Shown: positions 37,885 to 48,237, counted from the first letter of the stretch. The stretch: DNA of 64,000 bases from an uncultured Duodenibacillus sp. (GCA_944390745.1 CALXQK010000006.1:1-64000), one strand, 5' to 3'. Numbers and translations: made by a program. Notes: generated by a model from the letters alone, not told the origin.

Positions 37885-40047
37885 GTGCTCAAGGTGATCA
37901 AGAAGGACAATTCGGTTGAGGGCTTTGAACCGGCCAAGATCATTGCCGCCGTCAAGAAGGCGGCCTTTCGCTGCGACAAGCACATTGATGCCGATCACCT
38001 CAACCAGATTGCCGACGAGGTCCACAACCGGCTTCTGACGCGCGATTCGGTGACGGTGGCCGAGCTCCACGAGCTCGTCATCGCCGTGCTTGCCTTCCTG
38101 CAGTACAAGGACGTGGCCGACGCCTATGCCGAGTACCGCTACTACAAGACGACCTACGCGAGAACCTTCGAGCAGCTGCGCCAGGATGCCGACGACGTCC
38201 TGCGTCTCGGCGACCGGGAGAACGCCAACTTCGACAGCTCGCTGGTGTCCACCAAGGGCTCGCTCATCAAGGGCTACCTCACCAAGAGCCTCTACAAGCA
38301 GTTCTATCTCTCGGGCAAGGAGAAGGAGCTCATCGAGCGCGGCGACATCTACATCCACGACATGCGCGACATGATCCTCGGATGCATCAACTGCTGCCTC
38401 TTTGATATCGGCCACGTGCTCAAGGGCGGCTTTGAGATGTCCAACGTCGAGTACACCGAGCCCAAGACCGTGCTGAGCGCCCTGCAGGTGATCGGCGACA
38501 TCACCCTCGTGGCCACGGCCCAGCAGTTCGGCGGCTTTACGCTTGCCGAGCTCGACAAGGTGCTTCTGCCCTATGTGCTCAAGAGCGAGAAGGCGGCCGT
38601 TGAGAAGTACACCGCCATGGGCATCGAGGAGAGCCGCGCCATGGAGTACGCGGGCAAGGACGTCGTGCGCGAGCTTGAGCAGGGCTTCCAGTCGCTCGAG
38701 CTCAAGCTCAACACCGTGCCCTGCAGCCGCGGCGACTTCGCCTTCACCACGATCACCTTCGGGCAGTGGAACGTCGACAAGTACGACGAGCGCGAAAAGA
38801 GCTGGCTCTACATGATCGGCAAGATCATGCTGCAGGTGCGCCGCAACGGGCACGGCGCCGATCACAAGCCGGTGGTCTTCCCCAAGCTCGTCTTCCTGTA
38901 CGACGAAAGGCAGATTGCGGCCGACCCGTTCTCGGCCGGGCTCTTTGACGAGGCGGTGAAGACCTCCTCGCAGTGCATGTACCCCGACTACCTCTCGCTT
39001 TCAAGCGAATACGGCTCGGTGTCGGAAATCTTCCAGAAGTACGGCGTCGTCACCAGCCCCATGGGCTGCCGCGCGTTCCTGTCGCTGTGGTGCAATGAAA
39101 AGGGCGAGGCGGTGACGATCGGCCGCTGCAACATCGGCGCCGTGTCGCTCAACCTTCCGATCATTCTCAAGCTCGCGCAGCTGCGCGACCCCGAGGGCTG
39201 GAGGGAGTCGTTCTGGACGCTTCTTGACGAGCGGCTCGAGGTGATCCGCGCCTTCTTCCAGAAGCGCTATGACATCGTGCGCCACCAGAAGTGCTCGAGC
39301 AACCCGCTTGCCTTCACGCAGGGCGGCCTGTACGAGGGCACCAAGAGCCCCGACGACACGGTGGGCGACCTGGTGCGCTACATGACGGCCTCGTTCGGCA
39401 TCACCGCCTTCGATGAGTTCACCTATCTGTGGACGGGCCGGCGCCTCGTGGAGGAGGGCGGCGTGATTTCCTCGAAGGTGCTCGCGCACCTCAAGGAAAA
39501 GCTCGCGCAGTTCAAGAAGGAGGACGGGTACCTGTACGCCATCTACGGCACGCCCGCCGAGAGCCTGTGCGCGACGCAGGCCCGGCAGTACGACAAGTTC
39601 TGCCGCGACGAGGGCATCGACAACGTCTTTGCCCACACGCCGCACTACAGCCCCGAGTACTTTACGAACTCGTTTCACGTCAACGTCACCGAGCAGATCA
39701 CGCCCTTTGAGAAGCAGGACAAGGAGTTCACGGACTTTCACCTGTGCGAGGGCGGGCACATCCAGTACGTGCGCCTCGACAATCCCGAGAACGCCCAGGC
39801 CGTGAAGGCCATGATCGTGCGCGGCATGAAGAAGGGCTTTTACCAGGGCGTGAACTTCGACAGCGCCTACTGCGGCGACTGCGGCACGCACAGCACCAAC
39901 GTGCTCTTCAAGTGCCCGCACTGCGGCAGCGCCAATCTCTCGGTGATCAGCCGCGTGTGCGGCTATCTCGGCTACTCCAACGTCAACGGCATGAGCCGCA
40001 TGAACGACGGAAAGATGGCCGAGATCAAAAACCGCGTGAGCATGTAG
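37885..40047 (+). CDS. nrdD: Anaerobic ribonucleoside-triphosphate reductase
   Basis: NrdD makes deoxynucleotides without oxygen by a glycyl radical. The 720-residue protein begins with an ATP-cone (VIKKDNSVEGFEPAKIIAAV), then the 10-stranded barrel (ILGCINCCLFDIG, GRCNIGAVSLNLP), a zinc site with Cys663, Cys666, Cys677 and Cys680 (CGDCG, CPHCG), and the radical site Gly693 in RVCGYLG near the C-terminus. The start is GTG 37885 behind GAGAGG. nrdG follows after 26 bases. The enzyme is oxygen-sensitive, which points to anaerobic growth. Confidence 0.97.
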   Translation: MLKVIKKDNSVEGFEPAKIIAAVKKAAFRCDKHIDADHLNQIADEVHNRLLTRDSVTVAELHELVIAVLAFLQYKDVADAYAEYRYYKTTYARTFEQLRQDADDVLRLGDRENANFDSSLVSTKGSLIKGYLTKSLYKQFYLSGKEKELIERGDIYIHDMRDMILGCINCCLFDIGHVLKGGFEMSNVEYTEPKTVLSALQVIGDITLVATAQQFGGFTLAELDKVLLPYVLKSEKAAVEKYTAMGIEESRAMEYAGKDVVRELEQGFQSLELKLNTVPCSRGDFAFTTITFGQWNVDKYDEREKSWLYMIGKIMLQVRRNGHGADHKPVVFPKLVFLYDERQIAADPFSAGLFDEAVKTSSQCMYPDYLSLSSEYGSVSEIFQKYGVVTSPMGCRAFLSLWCNEKGEAVTIGRCNIGAVSLNLPIILKLAQLRDPEGWRESFWTLLDERLEVIRAFFQKRYDIVRHQKCSSNPLAFTQGGLYEGTKSPDDTVGDLVRYMTASFGITAFDEFTYLWTGRRLVEEGGVISSKVLAHLKEKLAQFKKEDGYLYAIYGTPAESLCATQARQYDKFCRDEGIDNVFAHTPHYSPEYFTNSFHVNVTEQITPFEKQDKEFTDFHLCEGGHIQYVRLDNPENAQAVKAMIVRGMKKGFYQGVNFDSAYCGDCGTHSTNVLFKCPHCGSANLSVISRVCGYLGYSNVNGMSRMNDGKMAEIKNRVSM

Positions 40048-40073
40048 CCGGCGCCTCTTTTTAGGGACTGTCT

Positions 40074-40586
40074 ATGAACTACGTGGGCATCAGCACCTTT
40101 GACACCGCAAATGGTCCGGGCGTGAGAGTCTCGCTCTTTTGCTCGGGCTGCCGACTGCACTGCCGCGGGTGCTTCAATCCTGAGAGCTGGGACTTCGATG
40201 CGGGGCTTGTCTACGACGCCCAGGCCGAGGAAAGGATTCTCAAGGCTCTTGAAGAGCCCTTTGTCGAGGGGCTGAGCCTGCTCGGGGGCGACCCCCTTGA
40301 GCCGGAAAACGAGCCCGTGCTGCGCAGCCTGTGCCGGCGGGTGCGCGAGAAGTTCGGCAGCTCGCGCAGCATCTGGCTCTGGACCGGGCGCAAGTACGAG
40401 CACGTGCGGGACCTGCCGATTTTTCAGTACATCGACACCGTCGTCGACGGCCCCTTCATTGAGCGGCTCAAGGTTGAAAAGCCCGGACAGTGGTTCGGCA
40501 GCACGAACCAGAGAATCATTTGCTTGCAAAAAAGTGCGCCGAACGCCGGCGCATGTCCCGGCTGCACGGCAAAATCAGCGCCCTGA
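40074..40586 (+). CDS. nrdG: Anaerobic ribonucleotide reductase activase
   Basis: NrdG is a small radical-SAM enzyme that creates the glycyl radical on NrdD. The 170-residue protein has the iron-sulphur motif Cys26-x3-Cys30-x2-Cys33 (SGCRLHCRGCFN), SLLGGDPLEPENEP for S-adenosylmethionine binding, and IWLWTGRKYE. It also has VVDGPFIERLK and GSTNQRIICL, both typical of NrdG. The last residues include CPGC, whose role is not known to me. It is almost certainly co-transcribed with nrdD. The next gene, rseP, starts 148 bases later. Confidence 0.96.
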   Translation: MNYVGISTFDTANGPGVRVSLFCSGCRLHCRGCFNPESWDFDAGLVYDAQAEERILKALEEPFVEGLSLLGGDPLEPENEPVLRSLCRRVREKFGSSRSIWLWTGRKYEHVRDLPIFQYIDTVVDGPFIERLKVEKPGQWFGSTNQRIICLQKSAPNAGACPGCTAKSAP

Positions 40587-40734
40587 TCGGGCAAAATAAT
40601 CCCCGCGGGCAGCCCGGCGCGGACCGCCGCAGCCGCGGCGGCTCCTGCGCGGATCACGCCCCCTGACCAATCCCGCCGCCTCGTGTCGCGGGATTTTGTG
40701 CACCTACACAACCGCCGGCTAAGGTTTTTCTCTG

Positions 40735-42093
40735 ATGGTTGCGCTTCTTGCCTTCATTGTTACGCTCTCCATTCTTGTGCTCATCCACGAGTGGGGGCAC
40801 TACATCGTGGCGCGCCTGTGCGGCGTGCGCGTCCTTGCCTTCTCGCTGGGCTTCGGACGGGTTCTGGCGCGCCGCGTCGACCGGCGCGGCTGCGAGTGGC
40901 GTCTGTCGGCCGTGCCCTTCGGCGGCTACGTGATGATGCTCGAGAAGGACACGCTTGAGAAGGCCTCCGAGATGGGCATCAGGCTCACCGAGCGGGAGGC
41001 CGCAAGCCAGAGCTTTGACTCCAAGCGCCTGTGGCAGCGCTTTGCCGTCGTCTTTGCCGGTCCCTTCATGAACTTTGTGCTCGCGGCGGTGATCTACGCG
41101 GGCATCGCCATGGCAGGCACCTACGAGCCCTCGACGCGCCTTGCCGAGCCCGCGCCGGCTACGCAGGCCGCCGAGGCCGGCGTCAGGGAGGACTGGCGCG
41201 TGACCTCGGTCAACGGCAGCGCGGTCGAAACCTTCAACGCGCTGCGGCTGCAGATCGTGGGCTATCAGGGCGAGCGCGACGTGCGCATCGCCTTTGTCGA
41301 CGACGCTGGCGCGCCGCACGAGGCCGACTTTGATCTCTCCGGGCTTTCCGGCGAGATGAACCAGGGCGACGCCGCCGAGCTGCTCGGGCTTGCGCCCTGG
41401 ACCGGGGCGGTCGTCGTGGGTCAGGTGCAGGAAAAGAGTCCGGCCGAGGCCGCCGGCATGAAGCCCGGCGATACGATCCTCGCGCTCAACGGCGCCCCGG
41501 TCAGGAACGCGGCGGACTTTATCGGACAGGTGCGCGCGAGCGCCGGCAAAGGCGTCGTGATCGACGTGCGCCGCGCCGACGGCTCGACGGCAGCCATCGA
41601 CGTGGTGCCCGAGACGCAGACGCTCGAGGACGGCTCGAGGGCCGGCCGCATCGGTGCGGTTCTCGGCGCCATGCCCGACTTCGTGCTCACCCGCGAGGGG
41701 CCCCTCGGGGCGATCGCCGTCGGCGTTGAGAAGACCTGGAAGATGGTCGTCGTCACCGGGCGCGTGCTCAAGAACATCGTGGTGGGCACGGCAAGCACCG
41801 ACAACATCTCCGGGCCGCTCATGATTGGAGACGTCGCAGGGCAGGCCGTGCAGTTCGGACTTCTGAGCTATCTGCTCTTTCTGGCCATGATCTCGGTCAA
41901 CCTCGGGCTGCTCAATCTCATCCCCATACCGCTTCTTGACGGCGGACATCTGTTTTTCTTCACGCTTGAGGCGCTGACCGGCCGCAAGCCTGGTCCGAAG
42001 ACCCTTGCGGTCAGTCAGAAAATCGGCATTGCATTCGTGCTTTTGCTCTTCGCCCTCGGGATGTCCAATGATTTGATTCGAATATTGGGCTAA
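40735..42093 (+). CDS. rseP: Site-2 protease RseP
   Basis: RseP cuts anti-sigma-E and signal-peptide remnants inside the inner membrane. The 452-residue protein has the zinc motif HEWGH (His18, Glu19, His22) in the first helix, two PDZ-like domains in the periplasm (about 115-300; the second with VVVGQVQEKSPAEAAGMKPG), and the NLIPIPLLDGGHLFF motif carrying the third zinc ligand Asp. Length matches E. coli RseP (450). bamA follows, as in other proteobacteria, so the unit serves outer-membrane quality control. Confidence 0.96.
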   Translation: MVALLAFIVTLSILVLIHEWGHYIVARLCGVRVLAFSLGFGRVLARRVDRRGCEWRLSAVPFGGYVMMLEKDTLEKASEMGIRLTEREAASQSFDSKRLWQRFAVVFAGPFMNFVLAAVIYAGIAMAGTYEPSTRLAEPAPATQAAEAGVREDWRVTSVNGSAVETFNALRLQIVGYQGERDVRIAFVDDAGAPHEADFDLSGLSGEMNQGDAAELLGLAPWTGAVVVGQVQEKSPAEAAGMKPGDTILALNGAPVRNAADFIGQVRASAGKGVVIDVRRADGSTAAIDVVPETQTLEDGSRAGRIGAVLGAMPDFVLTREGPLGAIAVGVEKTWKMVVVTGRVLKNIVVGTASTDNISGPLMIGDVAGQAVQFGLLSYLLFLAMISVNLGLLNLIPIPLLDGGHLFFFTLEALTGRKPGPKTLAVSQKIGIAFVLLLFALGMSNDLIRILG

Positions 42094-42201
42094 ACTCACA
42101 CAAATTTGCGTCAGCGTTCGGGCCATGCCGTTTTCAGACTCCTGGAGGCGGCGTCGCCTTGCGCGCACAAAAGCAGTACACGACCTCTCAGCTAGACACC
42201 A

Positions 42202-44541
42202 ATGAAGAGAAGTTTCATTCTCCGGGGACTTGCCGCCGCCGTCATCGCCGCCTGCTCGGCTGCCGCCGCCGCGCAGGTCTTCACCATCCGCGACATTCGC
42301 GTTGAGGGCATTCAGCGTACCGAGCCCGGCACCGTCTTTTCGCATCTGCCGTTTCGCGTGGGCGACGAATATACGCCCGAGCGCGGCAGCCAGGCCATTC
42401 ACTCCCTGTATGCCTCGGGGCTGTTTCGCGACATTGACCTCGCCGTTGACGGCGACGTGCTTGTCATCAACCTCGTCGAGCGCCCCGCCGTAGCCGACAT
42501 CGAAACCAACGGCATCAAGGCCTTTGACGCCGACGGCGTTGAGAAAAGCCTCAGGGACGTGGGTCTGACCGAGGGCCGCATCTTCGATCAGTCGGTTCTT
42601 GACCGCGCCGACCAGGAGCTTCGCCGGCAGTACCTCTCTCAGGGCTACTACGGCGTCGAGGTCAAGACGACGGCCACGCCTCTTGAGCGCAACCGCGTGC
42701 GCATCACGATCAACGTCGACGAGGGCGCCGCAAGCTCCATCAAGCAGGTGCGCTTTGTGGGCAACACGGTCTTTGAGAGCGACGACCTGATGGACCAGAT
42801 GCAGCTCGCGCCCCGCAACTGGATGAGCTGGTACACCCGCAAGGACCTGTACTCGCGCGAGAAGCTTGCCGCCGACCTTGAGTCCATCCGCAGCTTCTAC
42901 CTCAACCAGGGCTACCTCGACTTTCGCATCGACAGCGTGCAGGTCTCGGTTGCGCCCAACAAGAGCGACGTCTACATCACGATCAACCTCACCGAGGGCA
43001 AGCAGTACCGCATCGACAGCGTCAAGCTCGCCGGCGACCTTCTCAACCTCAACTCCGAGGTCGAGCCGCTGCTCACCTTCGAAAAGGGAGAGATCTACAA
43101 CGCCGAGAAGATCAACCAGATCAGCCAGCAGATCGTCGACAAGTACTCGCGCCTCGGCTACGCCTTTGCCGAAGCCACGCCCAATCCGGTGCCGGTGCCC
43201 GACACCGACCTCGTGCAGATCGTCTACACCGTTGACCCGGGCCGCCGCGCCTACGTGCGCCACGTCAACATCACGGGCAACACCCGCACGCGCGACGACG
43301 TGATCCGCCGCGAGGTGCGCCAGTATGAATCGGCCTGGTTTGACAGCGACGCCGTGAAGCTCTCGCGCGATCGAATCGACCGACTCGGCTACTTCGACTC
43401 CGTGACCGCCGATCCCAAGCCCGTGGAGGGCACCCGCGACCAGGTCGACCTTGAGATCGCCGTCAAGGAGCGTCCGACGGGCTCGATCTCGCTCGGTGCG
43501 GGCTACTCCACCTCCGACGGTGTGATTCTCTCGGCGGGCTTTGCGCAGGACAACGTCTTCGGTTCGGGCAAGTCGCTCGGCGTCGAGGTCAACACCTCGC
43601 AGAGCCAGCGCACCTATGCCCTCAACTTCGGCGAGCCCTACATCACGCCCGAGGGCATCAGCCGCAACTGGACGATCTACGACCGCCGCGTCGACCTCGA
43701 TGAGCTCGACGTCTCAAACGTCGCCTATGAAACGATCGGCGCGGGCATCAGCTTCGGTCTTCCGGTGACCGAGCTCGACCGCGTCTACGTGGGCGCGAAG
43801 TTTGAGTCCACCTCCGTCGACCTTCGAGGCGACCGCAATCTGGCCGGCATCACGGACGCTGTTTCGCCCGAGCGCTACTGGAGCTACGTCGACGACTACG
43901 GCGAGCGCTCGCAGGCGGCGCTGCTCACCCTCGGGTGGTCGCGCGACAGCCGAGATAATGCGCTTGCGCCGACCCGCGGCCGCTATCAGCGCCTGTCGGC
44001 TGAATTCGCGCTCCCGGCCCTTGACCAGCGCTACTACCGCGCCACCTACCAGGTGACGCAGTACGTGCCGATCAGCCGCGCCTGGACGCTGGGCCTCAAC
44101 ATGCAGATCGGCTACGGCGACACGTACGGCGACGAGATGTACCCGTTCTTCAAGAACTTCTACGCCGGCGGCATCGGCTCGGTGCGCGGCTTTGAGACCT
44201 CGTCGCTGGGTCCGCGCGACACCAACGGCGACAACCTCGGCGGCGACCGCGAGTTCGTCTTCTCGGCCGAGCTCCTGACGCCGCTGCCCGGCGCCGACCG
44301 CACGCTTCGCGGCCTGATCTTCCTCGACGGCGGCTACGTCTGGGGCTACGATCGCATTCCCGGCACGCGCGACTACGAGCGCGAGGATCTCGACTTCAAC
44401 GATCTGCGCTACTCGGTGGGCTTCGGCGTGGCCTGGATCTCTCCGCTCGGACCGCTGAAGTTCTCGCTTGCCTTCCCGCTCAACGAGAAGGAGGGCGACG
44501 ATACGCAGCGCTTCCAGTTCCAGATCGGCACGGGCTTCTGA
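42202..44541 (+). CDS. bamA: Outer-membrane protein assembly factor BamA
   Basis: BamA is the Omp85 core that inserts beta-barrels into the outer membrane. The 779-residue precursor has a signal peptide (about 1-24, ending in SAAAAAQ), five POTRA repeats (beginning FTIRDIRVEGIQRTEPGTVF) and a 16-stranded barrel. The lid-lock motif is seen as GSVRGFETSSLG and the protein ends in Phe (QFQIGTGF), the barrel-closing signal. rseP lies upstream and skp downstream, as is common. Confidence 0.97.
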   Translation: MKRSFILRGLAAAVIAACSAAAAAQVFTIRDIRVEGIQRTEPGTVFSHLPFRVGDEYTPERGSQAIHSLYASGLFRDIDLAVDGDVLVINLVERPAVADIETNGIKAFDADGVEKSLRDVGLTEGRIFDQSVLDRADQELRRQYLSQGYYGVEVKTTATPLERNRVRITINVDEGAASSIKQVRFVGNTVFESDDLMDQMQLAPRNWMSWYTRKDLYSREKLAADLESIRSFYLNQGYLDFRIDSVQVSVAPNKSDVYITINLTEGKQYRIDSVKLAGDLLNLNSEVEPLLTFEKGEIYNAEKINQISQQIVDKYSRLGYAFAEATPNPVPVPDTDLVQIVYTVDPGRRAYVRHVNITGNTRTRDDVIRREVRQYESAWFDSDAVKLSRDRIDRLGYFDSVTADPKPVEGTRDQVDLEIAVKERPTGSISLGAGYSTSDGVILSAGFAQDNVFGSGKSLGVEVNTSQSQRTYALNFGEPYITPEGISRNWTIYDRRVDLDELDVSNVAYETIGAGISFGLPVTELDRVYVGAKFESTSVDLRGDRNLAGITDAVSPERYWSYVDDYGERSQAALLTLGWSRDSRDNALAPTRGRYQRLSAEFALPALDQRYYRATYQVTQYVPISRAWTLGLNMQIGYGDTYGDEMYPFFKNFYAGGIGSVRGFETSSLGPRDTNGDNLGGDREFVFSAELLTPLPGADRTLRGLIFLDGGYVWGYDRIPGTRDYEREDLDFNDLRYSVGFGVAWISPLGPLKFSLAFPLNEKEGDDTQRFQFQIGTGF

Positions 44542-44718
44542 TGCCCGCCTGAAAGGAGCTGATGCAGCAAGTACGTGCATGCATCAACGCGGTGTTCGGC
44601 AAAACGCAGTTACCTTTTGTCTGAGGAAAAAAACTGCAAAACCACTTATGATGCATGCCGAAGATTTCACATGAGGCGCCCGGCACAGGAACGCTTCAGG
44701 TTTTTAGGAAATTGACCC

Positions 44719-45219
44719 ATGTTTAAGAAGGCTTTGATTGCGGCTGCGAGCGCCGCTCTGCTTTGCGGCGGCGCGGCTGCTGCCGACTTCAAGGTGGGCG
44801 TGGTGAATCCTGCCCGCATTCTCTCGGAATCGGCGCCTGCGGTTGCGGCCCAGAACAAGCTCAAGTCCTACTTCAAGACCCGTGAGGACGAGCTCAACCG
44901 CGACATCCGCGAGTTCCGCACCCGTGCGCAGAAGTTCGAGAAGGACAGCCCCGTCATGACCGAGAGCGAGCGTCTCAAGCAGCGTCAGGCTCTGGCCGAG
45001 ACCGAACGCGACATCGCCCGGCGCCAGCGCGCCCTCGTCGAGGAGCGCAACCAGCGCGCCAATGAGGAGAGCCAGATCATTCTGGCCCGCGCCAACAAGA
45101 TCATCCAGGACATCGCCAAGAAGCAGAAGTACGACCTGATTCTTCAGGACGCCGTCTGGGTGAGCCCGAAGGTCGACCTCACCGAGCAGGTGATGAAGCA
45201 GCTCAGCACCGCCAAGTAG
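44719..45219 (+). CDS. skp: Periplasmic chaperone Skp (OmpH)
   Basis: Skp binds unfolded outer-membrane proteins in the periplasm and hands them to BamA. The 166-residue precursor has a signal peptide (about 1-22, ending GGAAAAD), a short beta core (KVGVVNPARILSES) and a long helical tentacle (about 55-130, rich in Arg, Glu and Gln), then the closing strand YDLILQDAVWVSP. Length is normal for the family. It precedes lpxD, the standard order. Confidence 0.94.
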   Translation: MFKKALIAAASAALLCGGAAAADFKVGVVNPARILSESAPAVAAQNKLKSYFKTREDELNRDIREFRTRAQKFEKDSPVMTESERLKQRQALAETERDIARRQRALVEERNQRANEESQIILARANKIIQDIAKKQKYDLILQDAVWVSPKVDLTEQVMKQLSTAK

Positions 45220-45276
45220 CATTCGCCTTTCGGGCGGCCGGCATGGCCTGCGCCGCCCGGGTTCGTCAACATTTCT

Positions 45277-45309
45277 GAAAGCGCCCGGGCACGAGCTTCG
45301 AGCGCTTTC
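45277..45309 (+). terminator. Hairpin between skp and lpxD
   Basis: GAAAGCGC (45277-45284) pairs with GCGCTTTC (45302-45309), followed by GCTGTTTTCC. The T-run is weak, so it may act as an attenuator rather than a full stop. Confidence 0.5.
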
Positions 45310-45375
45310 GCTGTTTTCCAGCCTCCCGGACGTGCCGCATGCGGACGCGCCGCCGGGTTTTCGAGCGAGATCAAC

Positions 45376-46467
45376 ATGTTCAAGATTTCCGAGATCATTC
45401 AAGAAATTAACAGGCGCTCGGCCGGACGTCTCGCGAGCCGCTGTCTGGGCGGCGCCGAGAACGCCTCCGTCACGGGCTTTGCACCGATCGAGACGGCCAC
45501 GCCCGAGCAGATCGTGTTCCTCGCCCAGCCCCGCTACCGCGAGGCGGCCAAGGCGAGCCGCGCGGGCGTTCTCGTTGTCTCCGGGCACGATCTCAAGGAA
45601 ATGTACGGCGAGGCCGATCCCGGGCGGGCCGTGGTCGTCACCGACAATCCCTACGCCTGGTTTGCCTGGGCCGTGCAGGCGATGCTGCAGGGCGCGCCCG
45701 AGGCCGGCCGCATCGAGCCCGGCGCGCATGTGCATCCGGCCGCAAAGGTTGATCCCACGGCCGTCATCGAGACGGGCGCCTTTGTCAGGGCGCACGCCGT
45801 GATCGGCGCGCGCACGGTCGTCAAGTCCGGCGCATGCGTGGGCGAGGGGACGGTTGTGGGCGAGGATACGATTCTTTACCCCCACGTCGTCATCTACCCG
45901 CGCTGCCGCATCGGCAGCCGCGTCATCATCCACTCGGGCGCGGTGATCGGCGCCGACGGCTTCGGCTTTGCCCCCTTCATGGGCGAGTGGGTGAAGATTC
46001 CCCAGGTGGGCGGCGTGCGCATTGACGACGACGTCGAGATCGGCGCCAACACGACGATTGACCGGGGCGCCATCGAGGATACGGTGGTCGGCCGCGGCAC
46101 GAAGATCGACAACCAGATTCAGCTCGGCCACAACTGCCAGGTGGGCGAACACACCGTCATGGCTGCCTGCGTGGGCGTGGCCGGCTCAACCAAAATCGGC
46201 AGCCACTGCATCATCGGCGGCGCGGCCATGATCAACGGGCACATCACCATTCCCGACGGCGGCATGGTGGGCCCGGCCACCTCGCTCAAGACCTGGGAGA
46301 AGGGCGCGCGCGCCATGGTGGGCTTCTTCCCCGCGCAGGAGCAGCGCAAGTTCGAGCGCAACGCCGTGGTGACGATGAATCTCACCGCCATGCGCCGCCA
46401 GGTCAAGGAGCTTCAGGCCAAGGTCGAGGCGCTTGAGGCCGCGCTGGCCGGCCGCGGGAAGTCCTGA
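45376..46467 (+). CDS. lpxD: UDP-3-O-acylglucosamine N-acyltransferase
   Basis: LpxD adds the second 3-hydroxyacyl chain from acyl-ACP to the glucosamine in lipid A synthesis. The 363-residue protein has the N-terminal uridine-binding domain ([20 protein letters not shown]), a left-handed beta helix of hexapeptide repeats (about 110-310), and the catalytic His252 in [13 protein letters not shown], equal to E. coli His239. [20 protein letters not shown] is a diagnostic stretch. A C-terminal helix ([18 protein letters not shown]) completes the trimer. The operon goes on to fabZ. Confidence 0.96.
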   Translation: MFKISEIIQEINRRSAGRLASRCLGGAENASVTGFAPIETATPEQIVFLAQPRYREAAKASRAGVLVVSGHDLKEMYGEADPGRAVVVTDNPYAWFAWAVQAMLQGAPEAGRIEPGAHVHPAAKVDPTAVIETGAFVRAHAVIGARTVVKSGACVGEGTVVGEDTILYPHVVIYPRCRIGSRVIIHSGAVIGADGFGFAPFMGEWVKIPQVGGVRIDDDVEIGANTTIDRGAIEDTVVGRGTKIDNQIQLGHNCQVGEHTVMAACVGVAGSTKIGSHCIIGGAAMINGHITIPDGGMVGPATSLKTWEKGARAMVGFFPAQEQRKFERNAVVTMNLTAMRRQVKELQAKVEALEAALAGRGKS

Positions 46468-46619
46468 TTTTTCGGCGCGCCTGCGGCGGTTTTGCCGCCG
46501 CCGCGCCCAAGGCTTTATCATCGGCTTCAAGATCCGCAGGCCCCGGCGGCGACCCGCCGCGGGGGAGCGTGCACGCAATTTGTTTTCAAGAGACAATAAC
46601 TGACTGGAATAAGACACCC

Positions 46620-47093
46620 ATGCAGCAGAACAAGACCATTACCGAAATCATGAAGCTTCTGCCTCATCGGTACCCGTTTCTTTTGATTGACCGCGTTCTG
46701 GAGATCAACGACGACTGCACCGAGGCGCGCGTCCTGAAGAACGTCACCGTCAACGAGCCGCAGTTCACCGGCCACTTCCCCGAGGTGCCCGTGATGCCTG
46801 GCGTGCTCATCGTCGAGGCCATGGCGCAGGCCTGCGCCGTGCTCGTCATGGCGCGCCTGTCCGAGGAGGAGCGCAAGAAGAAGGCGCTCTTTTACTTCGC
46901 CGGCATCGACGGCGTGCGCTTCAAGCGCATCGTGCAGCCGGGCGACCAGATCATCTTCGAGTGCAAGTACCTCAAGGACCGCTCCCAGATCTGCTGGTGC
47001 GAGGCCCGCGCACTTGTCGACGGCAAGGTGGTGTGCGAAGCCAAGTCGCTGATGTCCGCGCGCAAGGTTTTCGAAGACGACGAAACGGCCTGA
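46620..47093 (+). CDS. fabZ: 3-hydroxyacyl-ACP dehydratase (FabZ)
   Basis: FabZ dehydrates 3-hydroxyacyl-ACP in fatty acid elongation and competes with LpxA/LpxD for the same substrate. The 157-residue protein has the hot-dog fold with [14 protein letters not shown] and the catalytic pair His52 ([13 protein letters not shown]) and Glu66 (IVEAMAQA). ATG 46620 gives the usual length; the frame is open 17 codons further. Its place between lpxD and lpxA is conserved in many Gram-negatives and couples fatty acid and lipid A flux. Upstream is a GC-rich hairpin (46476-46543 region) without T-run. Confidence 0.95.
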   Translation: MQQNKTITEIMKLLPHRYPFLLIDRVLEINDDCTEARVLKNVTVNEPQFTGHFPEVPVMPGVLIVEAMAQACAVLVMARLSEEERKKKALFYFAGIDGVRFKRIVQPGDQIIFECKYLKDRSQICWCEARALVDGKVVCEAKSLMSARKVFEDDETA

Positions 47094-47231
47094 GAAGGCG
47101 CTGCAGCCCGCACCCGGCCCGCGTCTGGCGGCAGGCGCTGCGGCTGCAAATGATTTTTGCGCTCAACCGGGGGCGCGCCCGCCCGCAGCGGCGGCGTTGA
47201 CATCGCCGCGCTCCCAGCCCAGGAAATTCTT

Positions 47232-48023
47232 ATGGCAAACATTCATCCCTCGAGCATTGTGGATGCTCGTGCGCAGCTTGCCGACGACGTTGTCGTTGGA
47301 CCGTTCTGCATCATCGGACCTGAGGTCGTCATCGGCAGCGGCACGGTGCTCAACAGCCACGTGACCGTCAGCGGCCGCACCCGCATCGGCTGCCGCAACC
47401 GCATCTTTCAAAATGCCGCGGTGGGGTGCGAACCCCAGGACAAGAAGTACGGCGGCGAGGACACGGCGCTGGAAATCGGCGACGACAATGTGATTCGCGA
47501 AAACTGCACGATCTCCATCGGAACCGTGCAGGATCTGGGGGTGACGCGCATCGGCTCGCGCAACCTCTTCATGGCCAACGTGCACATTGCCCATGACTGC
47601 CAGGTCGGAAACGACATCGTCATCGCCAACAACGTGGCCATTGCCGGGCACGTCTGGATCGAGGACTACGTCATTCTCGGCGGACAGGCCGCCGTGCACC
47701 AGTTCTGCCACCTCGGTCGAAACGCCATGGTGAGCGGTCTGGCCGGAATTCTGCGCGACGTGCCGCCCTACGTGGTGTGCTCGGGCAACCCGGCCTCGCC
47801 GCACGGTCTGAACCTCGTGGGGCTGCGCCGCCACGGGTTCTCGCAGGAGTGCCTCTTCAAGCTCAAGAGCGCCTACAAGGCGCTCTACCGCGAGGGCAAT
47901 CTCATTGCCGATGCCGGCCGTGAGATCGAGGCGCTCTACGAGGGCTGCGACGAGCAGACCCTCGCGCATCTGAAGCACTTCCATGACTTTGTGGTGGGCA
48001 GCGCCCGCGGCATCATCCGCTGA
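47232..48023 (+). CDS. lpxA: UDP-N-acetylglucosamine acyltransferase (LpxA)
   Basis: LpxA transfers 3-hydroxyacyl from ACP to UDP-GlcNAc, the first step of lipid A. The 263-residue protein is a left-handed beta helix with hexapeptide repeats and the catalytic His121 in VHIAHDCQVGNDIV (E. coli His125). GCEPQDKKYGGEDT and QFCHLGRNAMVSGLAGILRD are LpxA marks, and the C-terminal helices follow. ATG 47232 is chosen because AGGAA precedes it and it gives MANIHPSSIVD. Confidence 0.97.
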   Translation: MANIHPSSIVDARAQLADDVVVGPFCIIGPEVVIGSGTVLNSHVTVSGRTRIGCRNRIFQNAAVGCEPQDKKYGGEDTALEIGDDNVIRENCTISIGTVQDLGVTRIGSRNLFMANVHIAHDCQVGNDIVIANNVAIAGHVWIEDYVILGGQAAVHQFCHLGRNAMVSGLAGILRDVPPYVVCSGNPASPHGLNLVGLRRHGFSQECLFKLKSAYKALYREGNLIADAGREIEALYEGCDEQTLAHLKHFHDFVVGSARGIIR

Positions 48024-48237
48024 GCGCCCCGACCAGCCGGCCGCCGCAGGCCTCAGAAACGGGGCTTGAACAAGCCCCGGGCCGACCGCTCCCGGGCGCG
48101 TCCCCGGGCGCACGGCGCCGGCAGGAAGACGTCCGGGCGATGCGGGACGCGCTTCAGCCCGTCCCGCGCTCTGCGGCCCGATGGCGGAACCGGAAGGTGG
48201 CCGCCACCCGAAAAACAATTTTTGAAGGAGGCGGCGC

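Noticed and set aside
40654-43263. Very long minus-strand open frame (869 codons) opposite rseP and bamA
   Set aside because: It mirrors the codon structure of the two real genes; its translation is His/Arg/Gly/Leu-rich and matches no family. High GC creates long antisense frames.
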